DNA from: Xylocopa sonorina | Lineage: Eukaryota > Arthropoda > Insecta > Hymenoptera > Apidae | Assembly: GCF_050948175.1 (NCBI RefSeq) | Contig: NC_135204.1 | Span: forward strand, 4,331,473-4,395,472 | DNA length: 64,000 nt | Reading direction: 5' to 3' | Shown: positions 11,320-24,190 of the stretch, one piece after another | How the letters are laid out: each line of letters opens with the position of its first letter | Position numbering within the stretch: position 1 is the first letter of the stretch | The notes under the pieces: generated by a model | The model's input: only the letters and a program-made list of their open reading frames with translations | Databases searched by the model: none | What the model was told of the DNA's origin: nothing | Program-made: the position numbers and the translations under genes

Positions 11320-13252
11320 TGTTTTATGGTGTACCAGCCGCATTTCTAGGTTATGTATTCATGCATCCTCGTTTAAAGGTATTTTAGTGTATAAAGGTTG
11401 TCTATTTTCTTCTGGCTTCGCGGTTAGTGATTGATTGATCTCTTCGAGGACACTGAGACGCATGTACTTCTTAATAAGTTCTTTTGATTATTTGAAAAAT
11501 ATCGATAATATTTAGTAAATAGAATATGGTTGACTTTAATGACTGTATCAATTTAAAAACGTGATTCATAACATTAAGTATAATTGTTGAATAGATTTTG
11601 AAAACAGGCGAATGGAAAAAACTGTAGCGTTTGATTCCTTTATGGTATACCAGCGGCATTTCTAGATTATGTATGCATGCATCCTCGTTTAAAGGTATTT
11701 TAGTATATAAAGGTTGTCTATTTTCTTCTGGCTTCGCGGTTAGTGATTGATTGATCTTTTCGAGGGCACTGAGACGCATGTACTTCTTAATAAGTTCTTT
11801 TGATTATTTGAAAAATATCGATAATATTTAGTAAATAGAATATGGTTGACTTTAATGACTGTATCAATTTAAAAACGTGATTCATAACATTAAGTATAAT
11901 TGTTGAATAGATTTTGAAAACAGGCGAATGGAAAAAACTGTTGCGTTTGATTCCTTTATGGTATACCAGCGGCATTTCTAGATTATGTATGCATGCATCC
12001 TCGTTTAAAGGTATTTTAGTGTATAAAGGTTGTCTATTTTCTTCTGGCTTCGCGGTTAGTGATTGATTGATCTCTTCGAGGGCACTGAGACGCATGTACT
12101 TCTTAATAAGTTCTTTTGATTATTTGAAAAATATCGATAATATTTAGTAAATAGAATATGGTTGACTTTAATGATTGTATCAATTTAAAAACGTGATTCA
12201 TAACATTAAGTATCGTATACCAGCAACAGAAATATTATTAGGTACTAGTAATAATTGTTGAATAGATTATTAAAACAGGCGAATGGAAAAAACTGTCGCG
12301 TTTGATTGTTTTATGGTATACCAGCCGCATTTCTAGATTATGTATGCATGCATCCTCGTTTAAAGGTATTTTAGTGTATAAAGGTTGTCTTCTGGCTGCG
12401 CGGTTAGTGATTGATTGATCTCTTTGAGGACAATGAGACGCATGTACGTTTTAACCCTTTGCGCTCGAACGGCGACTCTCACGCGCCACAATATTTCGCG
12501 TGGCAATTCGAGCAGCTGTATTTACGCTGAATTTCGTTATCTCCAGTTGATAAATACGAAGTATTGGTTCGCGAATAGATCCCTTAGGCTGTTTATGTCT
12601 TCGGTTGGAAAGTGACATTGTGACGTAAAATTCCTCTACGACTGTAGTCCTGAATACGATGTGTCGAGCGTTAGTACAGTTTCTGTGGTCGTAGCGAGCA
12701 CATTTGTCGCGAAATTTTGCACCACTCGTTCGAAAGTTTTAAGGCGAGTTTGATTTTGAATTGATCATGGTTAAATTGGTGGTAGAGCAAGTGTAAACTG
12801 TAATGACGTATCGGGTGTGAGAAGTAGAAAAATTAGTGTAATAGACAGTGAATTCGGAAGTAGCAGCGATGACCCACAAGATCCTGGCAACTCAGAATGC
12901 CCTGGTAAGTGTTTTGTATAATATCACACCAATCACCACTACAGAACTTGAACTTCGATAATTATCTTTTTCAAAATGTAAACTTTAAAATTGTCTCGAG
13001 TTGCAGAGCCGCCTGACCAAAAAAGTCGTCGAGCACGAAGGGTTAACAAAGGTCTTTTGATTATTTGAAAAATATCGTTAATATTTAGTACATAAAATAT
13101 GGTTGACTTTAATGATTGTATCAATTTAAGAACGTGATTCATAGCATTAAGTATCGTATACCAGCAACATAGAAATATTATTAGGTACTAGTAATAATTG
13201 TTGAATAGATTTTTAAAACAGGCGAATGGAAGAAACTGTTGCGTTTGATTGT
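11320..13252. repeat. Satellite-like tandem array, unit 316 bp, interrupted by a piggyBac-like element
   Basis: At least three near-identical units of 316 bp follow one another: CATGTACTTCTTAATAAG starts at 11461, 11777 and 12093. Each unit holds TTCGCGGTTAGTGATTGATT, CGATAATATTTAG and AACAGGCGAATGG. The next unit is longer by an internal insertion (CGTATACCAGCAACA and TTATTAGGTACTAG), reaches its CATGTAC at 12444, and is then split by the transposon at 12455-13042. Its second half resumes at 13047 and ends near 13252 with another copy of the same longer variant. The two 102-codon minus ORFs (11471-11779, 11787-12095) are repeat shadows differing at a few residues. A diverged relative of the unit core lies near 46659. 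Confidence 0.92.
12451..13046. mobile_element. piggyBac-like short element with TTAA target duplications
   Basis: The element proper is 12455-13042 (588 bp). Its ends are inverted: left CCCTTTGCGCTCGA, right (read from the other strand) CCCTTCGTGCTCGA, 12 of 14 matching. TTAA lies directly outside both ends (12451-12454 and 13043-13046), the target-site duplication typical of piggyBac. The flanks join to give CATGTACGTTTTAACAAAGG, which aligns with CATGTACTTCTTAATAAG in the intact neighbouring units, so the TTAA target is the one still visible there. It is far too short for a transposase and is therefore non-autonomous. An internal acidic frame (12775-12904), open up to a GTAAGT donor-like site, resembles the acidic N-terminus of piggyBac transposases, suggesting an internally deleted derivative. 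Confidence 0.85.
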
Positions 13253-13402
13253 TTAAGCCATTCGAGTAATCGTATTACGCAATTTGGCACTGTTAGACTC
13301 CAGTACACTATGTATGCTCCCAGGATCTCTTGAGTAAGCCATCCCCAATTCGCAGCGTGCAACGTAGACTAACGTATCGGGCATTTTTTTTGCAATTCTA
13401 AA

Positions 13403-13546
13403 ATGGATCCCCGACACCGCTGCTCTATCAATTCCGAGGGGAGAGACTGGGCTTCGTGCATCAAGATCGGATCTCTTCTCAAGAACGAGAAAGTAATGGC
13501 CCATGAAAATTCACGAGCCACGCTGCACGAAGCGATAGACTGCGTG
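13403..13546 (+). CDS. Possible 5' coding exon, unassigned
   Basis: An ATG opens a 48-codon frame (starts MDPRHRCSINSEG, contains KIGSLLKNEKVMAHENS) that ends exactly at a good donor, GTG|GTAAGT. Codon use looks coding-like, but I recognise no domain and find no matching downstream acceptor exon. The minus-strand frame 13253-13504 overlaps it, so at most one of them is real. It may belong to a gene whose other exons lie in AT-rich sequence, or be chance. Confidence 0.2.
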
Positions 13547-14540
13547 GTAAGTGGTTAATCGTGATCATGAATAAACATTATCGTGGAAATTGTGACATCT
13601 CCGCGGCGATGCTTGCCTCATTCCGGATGGCCTCTCCTCTCTTGTCCTTCTTTGCCATTCTTCGCCATTCGCCCAGAACGCGTTCTGCTAAACTAATTAA
13701 TCTCAATCGAGTTCAACTACGAAATAGTAATTTCATTTTAAAACCTCGTACTGAGAATTCTGCGATAAGGTATTTCTAATACGTTTAATTTTAGTGGCGT
13801 TCGTTTTGTGGTATTGTTAACGAGTTTCAAAATGAGAAATAAAATGGAGTAGCAGCTGGATCATAAATGTTTTGTGGAGTCGTAACGAAAGTGAAGAAGA
13901 AAGAGCGGGGAGAGAGAAAAGGAAAGGAAAGGCGTTCCATCCTGGGTCTGTTAGTGGACTCATCAGTAATGCTACTCAGTAGACCCTTGCCTTAGATGCG
14001 TGAATAGTGGAGTTAGGTCAGGAACTTCTTATGGATGGTTAAGTGAGAACTTGTGAGAAAGCGGTTCCGGTGAAATTCTTTTAGTGGCGAATGCAAAAGG
14101 GCTAGTATAATTTCATTCTTAGAACTTAATGTTTGCTCGAAAAGTATCTCGATAAAAGTTGAACACCTCTCTGTGCGATTATTCTTTCTGTGTTCAATTT
14201 TTCAGTAAACGAACGAGAAGTTTTCCTTTAAAAATTCGAAATTTCTATATGAATATCCTGGAAAGTCTCAGTTCAAAATAACACGTCGTTATGATTTTTT
14301 CTTACATTAGAACGTCAATTATTATCCAGAGTAGTCACGTTACACGAACATGCTACTGAATTATTAATATCCAAACTTGGACATACAACGTTTCACGTAT
14401 GTTTACAGCAATTAAATAGTCAAATTCGAGACATACACATGGAAACCACGCACACACGAAGCGGTATAAATCCAAATCAAACAGTACACTCTGAATACTC
14501 GAAGCGTCCAGTTGGCCCAACACCATTTTGTCTCAGGACA
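13547..14540. other. No assignable gene; contains a segment shared with 47 kb
   Basis: Mixed sequence with short frames only. The segment 13927-14110 is homologous to 47098-47250 and is listed separately. Nothing else recognised. Confidence 0.45.
13927..14110 (+). repeat. Dispersed segment shared with 47098-47250 (copy A)
   Basis: Alignable with 47098-47250 in order: ATCCTGGG, GGACTCATCA, GGTTAAGTGAGAA and AGTGGCGA occur in both, with small gaps. At its 5' end both copies share a short reading frame, ERRSILGLLVDSSVM here and EERFILGVLMDSSIR there, each ending at a stop soon after. It could be a dispersed non-coding repeat, a relic of a duplicated exon, or a small conserved RNA or peptide. 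I cannot decide which. Confidence 0.5.
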
Positions 14541-15020
14541 GGTATTCACAAATGAAGTCCACTGTACAGACTCGCTCGTTCTGGTCATTCTCTGGTGTCC
14601 CATCGTCGTGTCGCGGTGCGAAAAATCGGGACGTTCATAGAGGGAATCGAAGGAAACTGGAGGGCCTAGCGAGGATCCGCGCTCGATCAGCCGCGTCCTT
14701 TATCCAGCCAGGTGAAATTCGACGAGGAAAGAGAGAGGTAACGCAGACGTGGAAGGTGCAGTCGCAGTGAAACGACCGGTAGGTAGGCTGTAAAAGGTAA
14801 ACCCGTCGTACCGGCACCGTTCGTGGTCCGCGGGCATTCCAGGCGACGCCAACGTGCCCTCCTCCTCCTCCGCCGCCGCCTCCTCCGCCTTCTCTTTCTT
14901 CTCCTTCTTCTTTTCCTCCGGCCTGGCCACCTTCTTCGCCTCCCCTCCGCGCCACCCCTGCGAACCTCGCCCATCGTTGCCTCGTAATAATGCAACCGCA
15001 TGCAGTTATGTTATCGATAA
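14541..15020. other. GC-rich block with a CCT/CTT triplet pyrimidine tract
   Basis: Between about 14861 and 14946 the plus strand is an almost pure pyrimidine tract of CTC/CCG/CTT triplets. Read on the minus strand it gives Arg-, Lys-, Glu- or Gly-rich frames depending on phase. These low-complexity ORFs (14635-15001) are not evidence of genes. Confidence 0.6.
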
Positions 15021-17700
15021 ACTATAGCTGGACTACCGGTGCCGTAAGAGGGAGCAATGGTATCGATGCGCACTCGCCAAGCGCCGATAGAAATTTGAAG
15101 GGTTCTCGAGAATCTTAACAATTGGTGTCCTGATTTTTTTAGGGTAGTGTCGTGAAATTTGTCGTTCGCTTGGATCGCAGATTATATTTTGCGAGCGCTA
15201 CCTTTAGTTAATTAATGCTCAGAACGATGTAATTTTCGGTTCGTCGTTTTGGAAGTCGCGAACATATTCTGTAGCAAATTTAATTGGATTAATTGGCGAT
15301 TAAGATGATACCAGGTAATTTTATAGTAGATAATGGGTGTATACCTAGGCGTCTCATCTGATGGAAAAGCGGTTATGGGTATTGGTTTACGGATAAGAAA
15401 CTCGTCTACAGTCTGTTGCAAAAGTCTGCGCGCGCTTTTCAAATTTCAAATACTCCCCCAAAAAATAGAGGTTTCATGTTTTTTGGGAAACATTGCTAAA
15501 TGTGAACGTACGAACAAAAAATCCCTAGAAAATATTTTATGAAGACCCAGTGAAGATACACGCGTACAAGCAATTTTTTAAACGTAGACAAAAAATGTAT
15601 CCAAAAGCGTGCACCTAGAATTTAATATCAATTTTACTCTACTACATTAAAAACACTAAACACGCTGTACAATGAAATAATTTTTACCATTGAAGGAGAT
15701 CAAAAATAAGAGAACAAAAAATATTGAAAGCGTCATCCTCGAAAAAGGTATCATCCATCCGCGTGCAGCCATAAACTCTCGACGAGCCCGCAGTCCAAAC
15801 AGCAAGACGCTAAAAACGCTGAGGCATATTCATCGAACTTTATCCGCGGCCATACGCGCGTGCATGCGCAGCCCTAAACTTCGAACGAAATTCCAGGAAC
15901 GAATTTAAACGTCTAACAACGGTAAAGCCTATATCGCAGAATAAATACGAGGTTCGATACTCGGTATTTCCAACGCTATTTGCTCAGACAACAAAGGGGC
16001 CATCGCGTCGATAAATTACAAGAGGCCTGCACGCGGACGTCCCGATACTTTCGTGATCCAGTGTATGCGGCCATAGACCGGCGCGTACCGCTGCCCCCAA
16101 GGCCAGCCGGCATAAGCAGATTCATTCAATTCCTCGAGAGGCCGATCGTTACGAGCTACCGACAACTGATTTTCTAGAGCTACTTACTATGCATTGAACC
16201 ACGTCGCGGACGACAGGGTGTCGTCTAACGGAGATTTCAACGCCGCCGCAGCCGCCTCCGTTCCGTCCGCGGGAATTTAATTGCGCGTCGCGCGCCAACG
16301 GAAGCGCGATGAATTAAGTTTCACGCGTAAACGGATTACTTAATAATATAATCGTTTCGTACCTGGTTCGAGACACTATCAGTCGTGATTAATTATTCCA
16401 CGCGAATTTGTTTCGTTCACCTACAGAGATTGTTGTGAATATCGTGTTTCTCGTGTGAAACGTTGCTTTATGATTGTTCGGTCAGTCATTTGTACGATAA
16501 ATGGTCAATTTCGTTATTCTAAGTATTTTTTATTTAGTTTTTTTGTGGTTTTGAAAGAAGTAAGTAATTTTAGGAAAAATTGTTACATTTTAGGAAGGCA
16601 TTTTATTAGGGATGTAGGGATACTTCATTCGCCTATTTTGGTTTAGTGTCTTTATTTCGATTTTATTTTGAGAACAGCGAGATAGATTTATCCATATTTC
16701 CTTTCATTTCACAGCAATAATACCCACTGAAATCAGCATCCTCACAAAACCTAATACGAACAACAATAAAATCTGAAACAATCCAAAAACGTGTGTATAC
16801 CCACACGCGAAACAATAAACCACCGCATCCATACCCGATCAAGTACAAACATAATATCGTATCATAAACTCCATCACAGACGATGACTCTTCCCACCCCG
16901 TCCATCTATATTCGTCGACGTCTCGCGAACGGAAAAATTGCAAACTCGAAATGAACGAAGAATCGTTCGAAAACTGGCGAGCAATTAATCGTGCGATAGC
17001 GCAGCGCGCGGCAAAACGAAAGCGGCGAAGGGCGGGTTCGCATAGCCGGGAAGATCGCCGCGGCAACGACGGTGCGTGTCGGTTCGATCCGATCGCTGGA
17101 CGGCGCGTTATTTGTCACTGGCGCGAATCGCTGGCGGGCGCGCGATCGCGTGGATCGCGCGGAAAAGAGTTTCGCGCATAGATCGTGACAGATCGAAGAT
17201 GAGGGGAGGGCAGAGGGGCGCACAGGGTGGAAGAACAGGACTAATTGAGTCGTCTCGTCACCCCCACTCCTTTTTTCGCGGCTCAGCTTCGAGCGAGCCT
17301 TTCACGCTATTGATGACTGTTCGTTTAATCTCGGCCTATTCTCCGTCCCCGCATAAAGACCACTCGTCCATCATGGCGAGATTATGATAGGAGGCTGGTT
17401 CAATGAAGACATTACGCGTACGACGGCCAGGGGATTCATCTTGGCTTATACGCGAGAGCGCGCGATTGTGCCTGGCCAGGGTCGCCTTAAGACGCAATCT
17501 GCGAATCGGACGGCGATTTTTTCCGGCGCGAGCGATGAATCGAAACGCGGGAGCCCGCGGCCCTTCGAGTCCGCCTTTGAAGGAAGATGAAGCGTTCCCA
17601 GGGGTGGACGCGAGCGCGAGCTTCTCACGCGGCAGCCTCCGTTTCGATGTTCGCTGCGCTTGGTTTGGGTGGATAGTTTCGTTAAAGATTTGCTTGCTAG
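15021..17700. other. No assignable gene
   Basis: AT-rich with CpG-rich stretches around 15740-16330 and 16930-17690. Several overlapping frames occur in the CpG-rich part (16839-17771), none with a recognisable domain. No repeat or RNA was recognised. Confidence 0.4.
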
Positions 17701-18495
17701 CTGGATTCGAGGTCGATAGTAATGGAAATTATTCAGGGGGGTTAGAAATTAATTTGTATTCGGGTTTATAATTCTATGTCGCTTCATATGTGTACGCTTA
17801 AATTTTTGAAATTAGTTTAGATGAAGAAATTGAAATCTTTTGGGAAACTACTGCTCGCTAAGCTTTTGAAGAAGCTTTGGAAAGATTTTTTTAAAAATTT
17901 AGTTATATATTAATGACCTTGGAGAGGTTAAATGTAATAGAATCCTTTATAGTTCCTAATTAGGTTCGAGGTTGATAGTAATGGAAAGTGAAAGTAATGG
18001 ACATTATTGGGGTGGGTTAGAAATTAATTTGTATTCGAGTTTAGAATTCTATGTCGCTTCATATGTGTACGCTTAAATTTTTTTAATTAGTTTAGATGAA
18101 GATGTTAAAATCTTTTGGAGAATTACTGCTCGCTAAGCTTTTGAAGAAACTTTGGAAAGATTTTTTTTTAAATTTAGTTATGTATTAATGACCTTGGAGA
18201 GGTTAAATGTAATAGAATCCTTTATAATTCCTAATTAGGTTCGAGGTTGATAGTAATGGAAATTATTCAGGTGGGTTAGGAATTAATTTGTACTCGAGTT
18301 TAGAATTCTATGTCGCTTCATATGTGTACGCTTAAATTTTTGAAATTAATTTAGATGAAGATGTTAAAATCTTTTCGCTAAGCTTTTGAAGAAACTTTGA
18401 AAAAGTATTTTTAAAAATTTAGTTATGTGTCAATGACCTTGGAGAGGTTAAATGTAATAGAATCCTTTATAATCCCTAATTCCCCATATTTATAA
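17701..18495. repeat. Three-copy tandem array, period about 259-275 bp
   Basis: CTATGTCGCTTCATATGTG recurs at 17774, 18049 and 18308. Units also share GGTTCGAGGT(C/T)GATAGTAATG, GCTCGCTAAGCTTTTGAAG and ATGACCTTGGAGAGG. Copies differ by small indels. No coding content. Confidence 0.9.
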
Positions 18496-21400
18496 TTTTT
18501 TCAATCTCGAAACTCTAATCTGGAACTTTGTAAGGTCTAGAAAATCTGAAATGTTTCGAAGAAGCTTTGTTGGTTATCGTGGGGTTTAGAGACACCCACG
18601 CCAATTGCAAATATACACTGTAATTATAACTGTCAATCAATATGAATAATAATTTGACATCACTTAATTAATGCAAATCCATCATCTGTATGACATGAGA
18701 CGTCATTTCAAGTTTCGTCACGTTAATAAATTCACTGCGGCCTCAAACTACATGGATACTAATAGTGCAAAACACGTCAGGCGCGTGAGCCTCGAAGAAC
18801 GTGTTAATCGAGCCACTTTTTTCATGTCGCTTGAATTCAAGTTACTTGAAATCACTTGACTAGTGTGAACTTATTATTTTTTACCTATACTCGAATAATT
18901 ATAATTATAGTTATTAAAAAAATATTTTTCAGATACTTCAAAATGGTGTAGTCTTCTAAAAAACTAATAAAAGTACTTAATTTAACGTATTAATAGAGTC
19001 CTTTTTAAATCAGCTAGTTAGATACAAAAATGAATTTTCTTTTTAATTTCACTATACAAAAATTCAAAATTAATATATTGTTCAAGATAAATGCTAATAG
19101 TAATTTATTTGTTTAACAGATATGAAATTTTCTTTTACACTGGATTTACTGTCTGAAGAAAATATTTCATAGAGACCTGCTCTTAAATAAATCAAACTTC
19201 ATTTCTCGTCTATCTATATATCACAACATTTCTTATTCCCTTGTAAACACATGTAAATGATTGTTCCTTGCTACCTGGCATTAATGATGTGCTTCTGTAA
19301 TGGCGCTTCCGTATGTTTCCCACGTTTTATAGGGGCAACACCCTCAGATTTCAAGTTTTACCGCATCGCATGTAAATTCCAGAGATTAAAATTCTAATCC
19401 ATACTACAAACGTCCACGATGATATTTTCTCTAGCACGTGTACTACTTGGACACAGAGTATGCCGCTCACTTTGAAAGTAATGCGAGTCAGTCAAGACTT
19501 TATACAAAAATTAGTATCTAACATTTATTACTTCCGACCAGAAAGTGTTGAGTACAGCACGTACAAAACTAGAATCATTGGAAATGAAATTTCCAAAATT
19601 ACATATTAATCGCGTAGTAATTACATGGTAATTAAAATAGAAATAAAAATTACACAGTAATTTTAGAAATTTCATTTGCAACGATTCTAATTTCGTACGT
19701 ACAGTGCTTAACGTTTTCTGACCGGAAGTAGCAAATGTTATAGACAAAAAGTAAAACATGACACACTTTCACTGAAAACGATATTACTCGACGCAACGCC
19801 TTCTGTTGCAAGTCGATGCACGTTCGATCAAGCCGTTGATATTCATCTCGAGTTTTCAACAAGCCTAGCGTGGGACGGCGATGAAAATAAAAGATATATC
19901 TTGACATATGTTTCCTTAAGAATTTTTCATCCCCGAATAAGATAGCATCAAGATATCTCTCGGAGTTAATTGATTTAGTAATGCATCCGAGGCTGTATTA
20001 ATTGGTTCGTTGGTTACGATTATTTATAGCTATCCTCAACGAGCGCAAAGAGTGTGTCCATACATGAAATTATTGATGCTGATAACAGCGAGCGTATCAG
20101 GTACTTAAAAATCACGGTTAAACTAATTATAGCAATGATCGTAAAAATATGAATTATTGTGTAATGAACAAATTAATTTATTCTGAATTATTATCGTTAA
20201 TGAATTATTAATAAATATGGTTCAAGACTTATTTCTATAAAGAAGTCAATAGAATTTATTTTTGTCTGAATTTATTACTAAAAATTAGTATCTGTGAGTT
20301 TTAATATCTGTAATTACCGATTATGAAGAATTTTTATAAGTGTCTGAAAGATTATTAAAATTGTTACTAAAATTTATAAAAAGCTTAACGGACTTTGATG
20401 ACAAAAAATATGTTCTAAATTTTGTAAATATTATTTTTTGTAAGAATTTCAATAGAAAAAACTGTAGCAAATTATACAATATTCTATCGAAATGATAGAT
20501 GTTACATGTTGAAATAGTGGTTACTGAAAATTTCTATTCTGAAAGTACGTTGATCCACGTGTCCTAAATCTCACATAGCCACATGTGCTCAGAATCTCAC
20601 GCCTGCCTGCACTATCAAAAGGATCGCCGCCCTGAAGAAAATCTTATTGTCAAATCTCTAATGAAAACGAATCCTCCTCCATACACCATTTCGAAAGAAC
20701 GTTTCATCCCTTTCAGCTCTTTCAAATCATTCTTTCGAGCCAGATAGTGTTACATCGAACGTCCCAGCATTTACAATCCCCTTTGTACCTCATTTTCTCA
20801 TACTCCCTCTAAATCACTCTTCAGCAGCTACCAAGAATTTCTTTCAGATCTATCTAGTTCTTTCTTTTGTACAATTTTATAAGAAAATAAACAAATTATT
20901 AGAAATACTAGTTGGACATAGTTAAGGATATCTTTATGCATTGATATTTAAGAAAAAAATTGATTTTTGACGAGATCAAATTTAATTATTTACTGTTAAT
21001 TATTATCCAGAAGTCGTTGGTAATATTGAAGAAGATATATGAATGAATTCTTTTTTATATCATCTACGTAGTGGGAGATAAGTATTGCGATTATGATCCG
21101 GTTCTAAATCACACAGTTGTCGCATTACTGACGTTTTTCATGAAAGCTATTAGATAGTATAATGAACTGGCAATTCGTGTCGATAATTAGCAATAGTATA
21201 TATATAATATTATAGTTGTTACATAAAAACTTCGTAAGGAGGAGGAAACTTAATTATTTTTTTCTTAGTTAATAAAATACTTTGAATTATCATATTTTTT
21301 TATAATATCGAATGTACGATGTAAAATTGAATATTGTAGCTCAGTTGATAAGAAATAATTTGTCTATATTAAAATCGCAAAGTATTATGAACACTAGAAA

Positions 21401-23387
21401 TCAAAAAATAATAACAGCAATAAAATTTAGTTTGAATTTCCACTTGTTTGTTACATAGACTTTGCTTTCGTGATTCACTGCTAGTTTACGAAAATGAAAG
21501 TACTCAGCTATCTAACTTAAGCTACGATGTACATCACACATTTTCCTATATAATTAAATGCTTAAAAATGTATATTGTTATAAAACTCTTCGTATCCATC
21601 TAAGTGTAACATCTACAAATATTCTTAACTGACTTTCACTTCGACTACTACGTTTTACTTAAAAAATAATTTGATAAGTTATAAAATATTTGAAGACGTA
21701 TCGAATATAATCCAGAAATTGCAGTATAAAAAATAATTATGAGTATAATACTTCATTATATTATATTCAGAAGTAATTGATCAGGAAGTAAATATTTTTA
21801 GACCACTGTGCACTGTTTTGTTCTCACGCATAAACGCGCCCTCGAATTTCGAAGGAAAGTGTTCTAATTCCCGATCGCATCGATGCGTGCTCGATCGCCA
21901 TGTTCAGTTCGAATAGCAAGTACAACCTGAATACGCTAGCCGAGTGAAAGCAAAAATAATATTGTCTTTTGTCGGCTGCCGGTGTAATGAGGCGTGCTCC
22001 GATCGAACGATGACTGTCGATGAGCATTGAAAGTAACTAAGAGGTTGCTTTACTACCGCCCCGCCATTTTACGGATCGCTTGAGAAGCAGATCTAGAGGA
22101 ACGAATTTCATGGGTTTCGCTGGATCGTCGGTTTGAAATTGCAAAACCACTGGCTCCCTTTCTATTAATTCCTGAGACTCGAAACCTTTCTAAGTTTGGC
22201 ATAGACATTTGGATCTACGTCAAAAGTATGCAAAGTTACAAAAATAAAAAGGATTAGCCACGTTATCACTAAAAATCGACGAAAAATTATTTAACGACAT
22301 TCAGAATCCATTACAGTCCCTTAACCTCTTTAAATACACTAATATGTGTACATACACTTATAATTTCTTCTAAAAAGTAACTAATACTATGAATTGCTTA
22401 CCTTAAGTCGACTATTTAATATTTTACACACTTATCAAACACGAACGATAAATCACAAATAAAAAAATTAAAATAAAAAAACGTTAAATCAACACATACA
22501 TCAGTGTCTCCGAAGAGCTTAATCGACTCCTGAAGTTCGTATCCATCACGACCCACACCCTACCCTCTGACAACCTAGCCAGAGGCAGCGAGGGATATTC
22601 AAAGAGGAATCCTTCACGCGAGACCGCGAAAGAGAATAATAAGAAAGGACGACGCTGACAAGGATCGACCCAAAGTGGGATCCGCCGAAAATTCCTCCAC
22701 CACGAGGGATGACGATTAGAGTCTCTCTCGGATCCTGAGCCTCGAGGAGGGTGAAACAGCGAGTCGACACGCGAAGGGCCTGAAGGAGGGGAGGCTCGCG
22801 AAGGGTGGGCGGATTATTTGCATTTTAATTTGCATATTAAAACACGGCTCGTCGATCAGCCGCGCGCGGGGCAGCGAAATATGATAGGCTACGGCTCCGT
22901 GGCCGTCGCATTAACGTTGTAAAGGTGAGTTACACGACTGCAAGGCAACTCGACGGCCATGAGATCGTTCACGCATGCCGATCTTGAAATATGCACCCGT
23001 GAACCGAGATTACCGGGCCCCGATAGCGCCGTTGTCTCGGATCGATTCCAGACTGCGGCAGCGTCCTTGCGATTCACTGTTTGCACAGGCCCCAGAGAGC
23101 CGACCGTGGCGGGAAACGAGCCCCACGAACGCCGATCCCGGTCCGGTTTTGGCTGTTACAAGCTGTGCGCAGATCTCCGCCTCGATGTTTCCTCGCGATT
23201 GCCCACTTCGGTTCACGCTTTCCTTGCGGTTTTCTACGTGGCCCGTTTAATCCCCGGATTATATTGTACCTCGATGCGTACCGTTCTGTCCGGCTGCTAC
23301 CAATATGGCCGCTCTTATTCGAAAGTCCACGGAAATGCTCGTATTTCACAGAAATTTCTCGATATTTCTGAGAAGAATTTTTTAGTA
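18496..23387. other. No assignable gene; AT-rich, then CpG-rich near 22.5-23.3 kb
   Basis: Long AT-rich stretch with only short frames. From about 22540 to 23290 the composition turns CpG-rich and many overlapping frames appear on both strands (22889-23405); no family recognised. Probably intronic or intergenic DNA with one island. Confidence 0.45.
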
Positions 23388-23431
23388 CGGGTAACCCTCT
23401 TATAACACGGTAATTAGGTTCCTAGAAAATT

Positions 23432-23753
23432 CCGTGTTGTATGAAACCCAGAGCTAGTACAAAAAGGGGGTTACGTTTTACCAAGAACTTATTAAAAACA
23501 AATAGTTTTTTTTAATTCTACATAAACAAGTGTTATGTGAAACCGTGTTGCATGAGACTCGGAGCTAGTACAAAAAGGGGGTTACGTTTTACCAAGAACT
23601 TATTAAAAACAAATAGTTTTTTTTAATTCTACATAAACAAGTGTTATGTGAAACCGTGTTGCATGAGACTCAGAGCTAGTACAAAAAGGGGGTTACGTTC
23701 CAAAAACTTATCAAAAGCAAATAGTTTTTTTTAATTTTACATAAACAAGTTAA
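23432..23753. repeat. Three-copy 111-bp tandem repeat inside the Tigger-like element
   Basis: GAGCTAGTACAAAAAGGGGG starts at 23451, 23562 and 23673. The first two units are almost identical and the third has a short deletion. Each unit begins with a copy of the terminal-repeat-like CCGTGTTG(T/C)ATGA, so an end-like motif has been amplified. Confidence 0.92.
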
Positions 23754-23845
23754 TTTTGATTAAAAATATAAATGTATGTATAAGACAGAGTCAAAAAGAA
23801 TAAAAAATATTATTTTAATTTAATGAATTTCTTCGTCGTCACTGC

Positions 23846-24190
23846 TCAGTATAATCTCAACCCAGAACGTTTTTTCGGTGGAATGATATTGCCCTCACTT
23901 TCAGAACTTTTTTCTTTATTTAAATTTCTTGTATCTTCTCCCCTCTTAAAAAAATTTGTAATTGTACATTGCTTGCTGGTTCTTACTAGGTCATTGTAAA
24001 TTTCTCGGTATGGAACTAGACAGTTTTGCAGCTCCCCTTTAAATTTTCGATTTCTTTCAATGGAACGGTCTGTATTCAAGAAAAATAACTCGAGATTTTC
24101 AGCTAAGCTTAGGCCTTCTTGTAATTCTTTTAATGTTAAATTATTAACTGCACAATCTTTACCACAGCAAGCCTCGCTGTTGAAGTACAG
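23846..24190 (-). pseudogene. Transposase C-terminal remnant (pogo/Tigger/CENP-B type)
   Basis: One open frame of about 114 codons runs to a TGA at 23846-23848. It includes EACCGKDCAVNNLTLKEL, ENLELFF, PYREIYNDL and SKQCTITNFFKR, then a basic tail (PPKKRSGLRLY). The order LxxEL...PYREIYxDL...(S/A)KQxxITxFF is typical of the C-terminal end of pogo/Tigger and CENP-B-like transposases. The N-terminal HTH domains and DDE catalytic core are missing: the frame runs straight into the right terminal repeat, so an internal deletion joined this tail to the element's end. It is not functional as a transposase. Confidence 0.75.

Noticed and set aside
11471..12095. Two near-identical 102-codon minus ORFs in tandem, looking like a duplicated gene
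   Set aside because: They are the 316-bp array read in one phase. They differ in line with the repeat and have no domain or splice signals.
14635..15001. Arg/Lys/Glu- and Gly-rich minus ORFs
   Set aside because: They come from a CCT/CTT triplet pyrimidine tract. All phases give low-complexity peptides.
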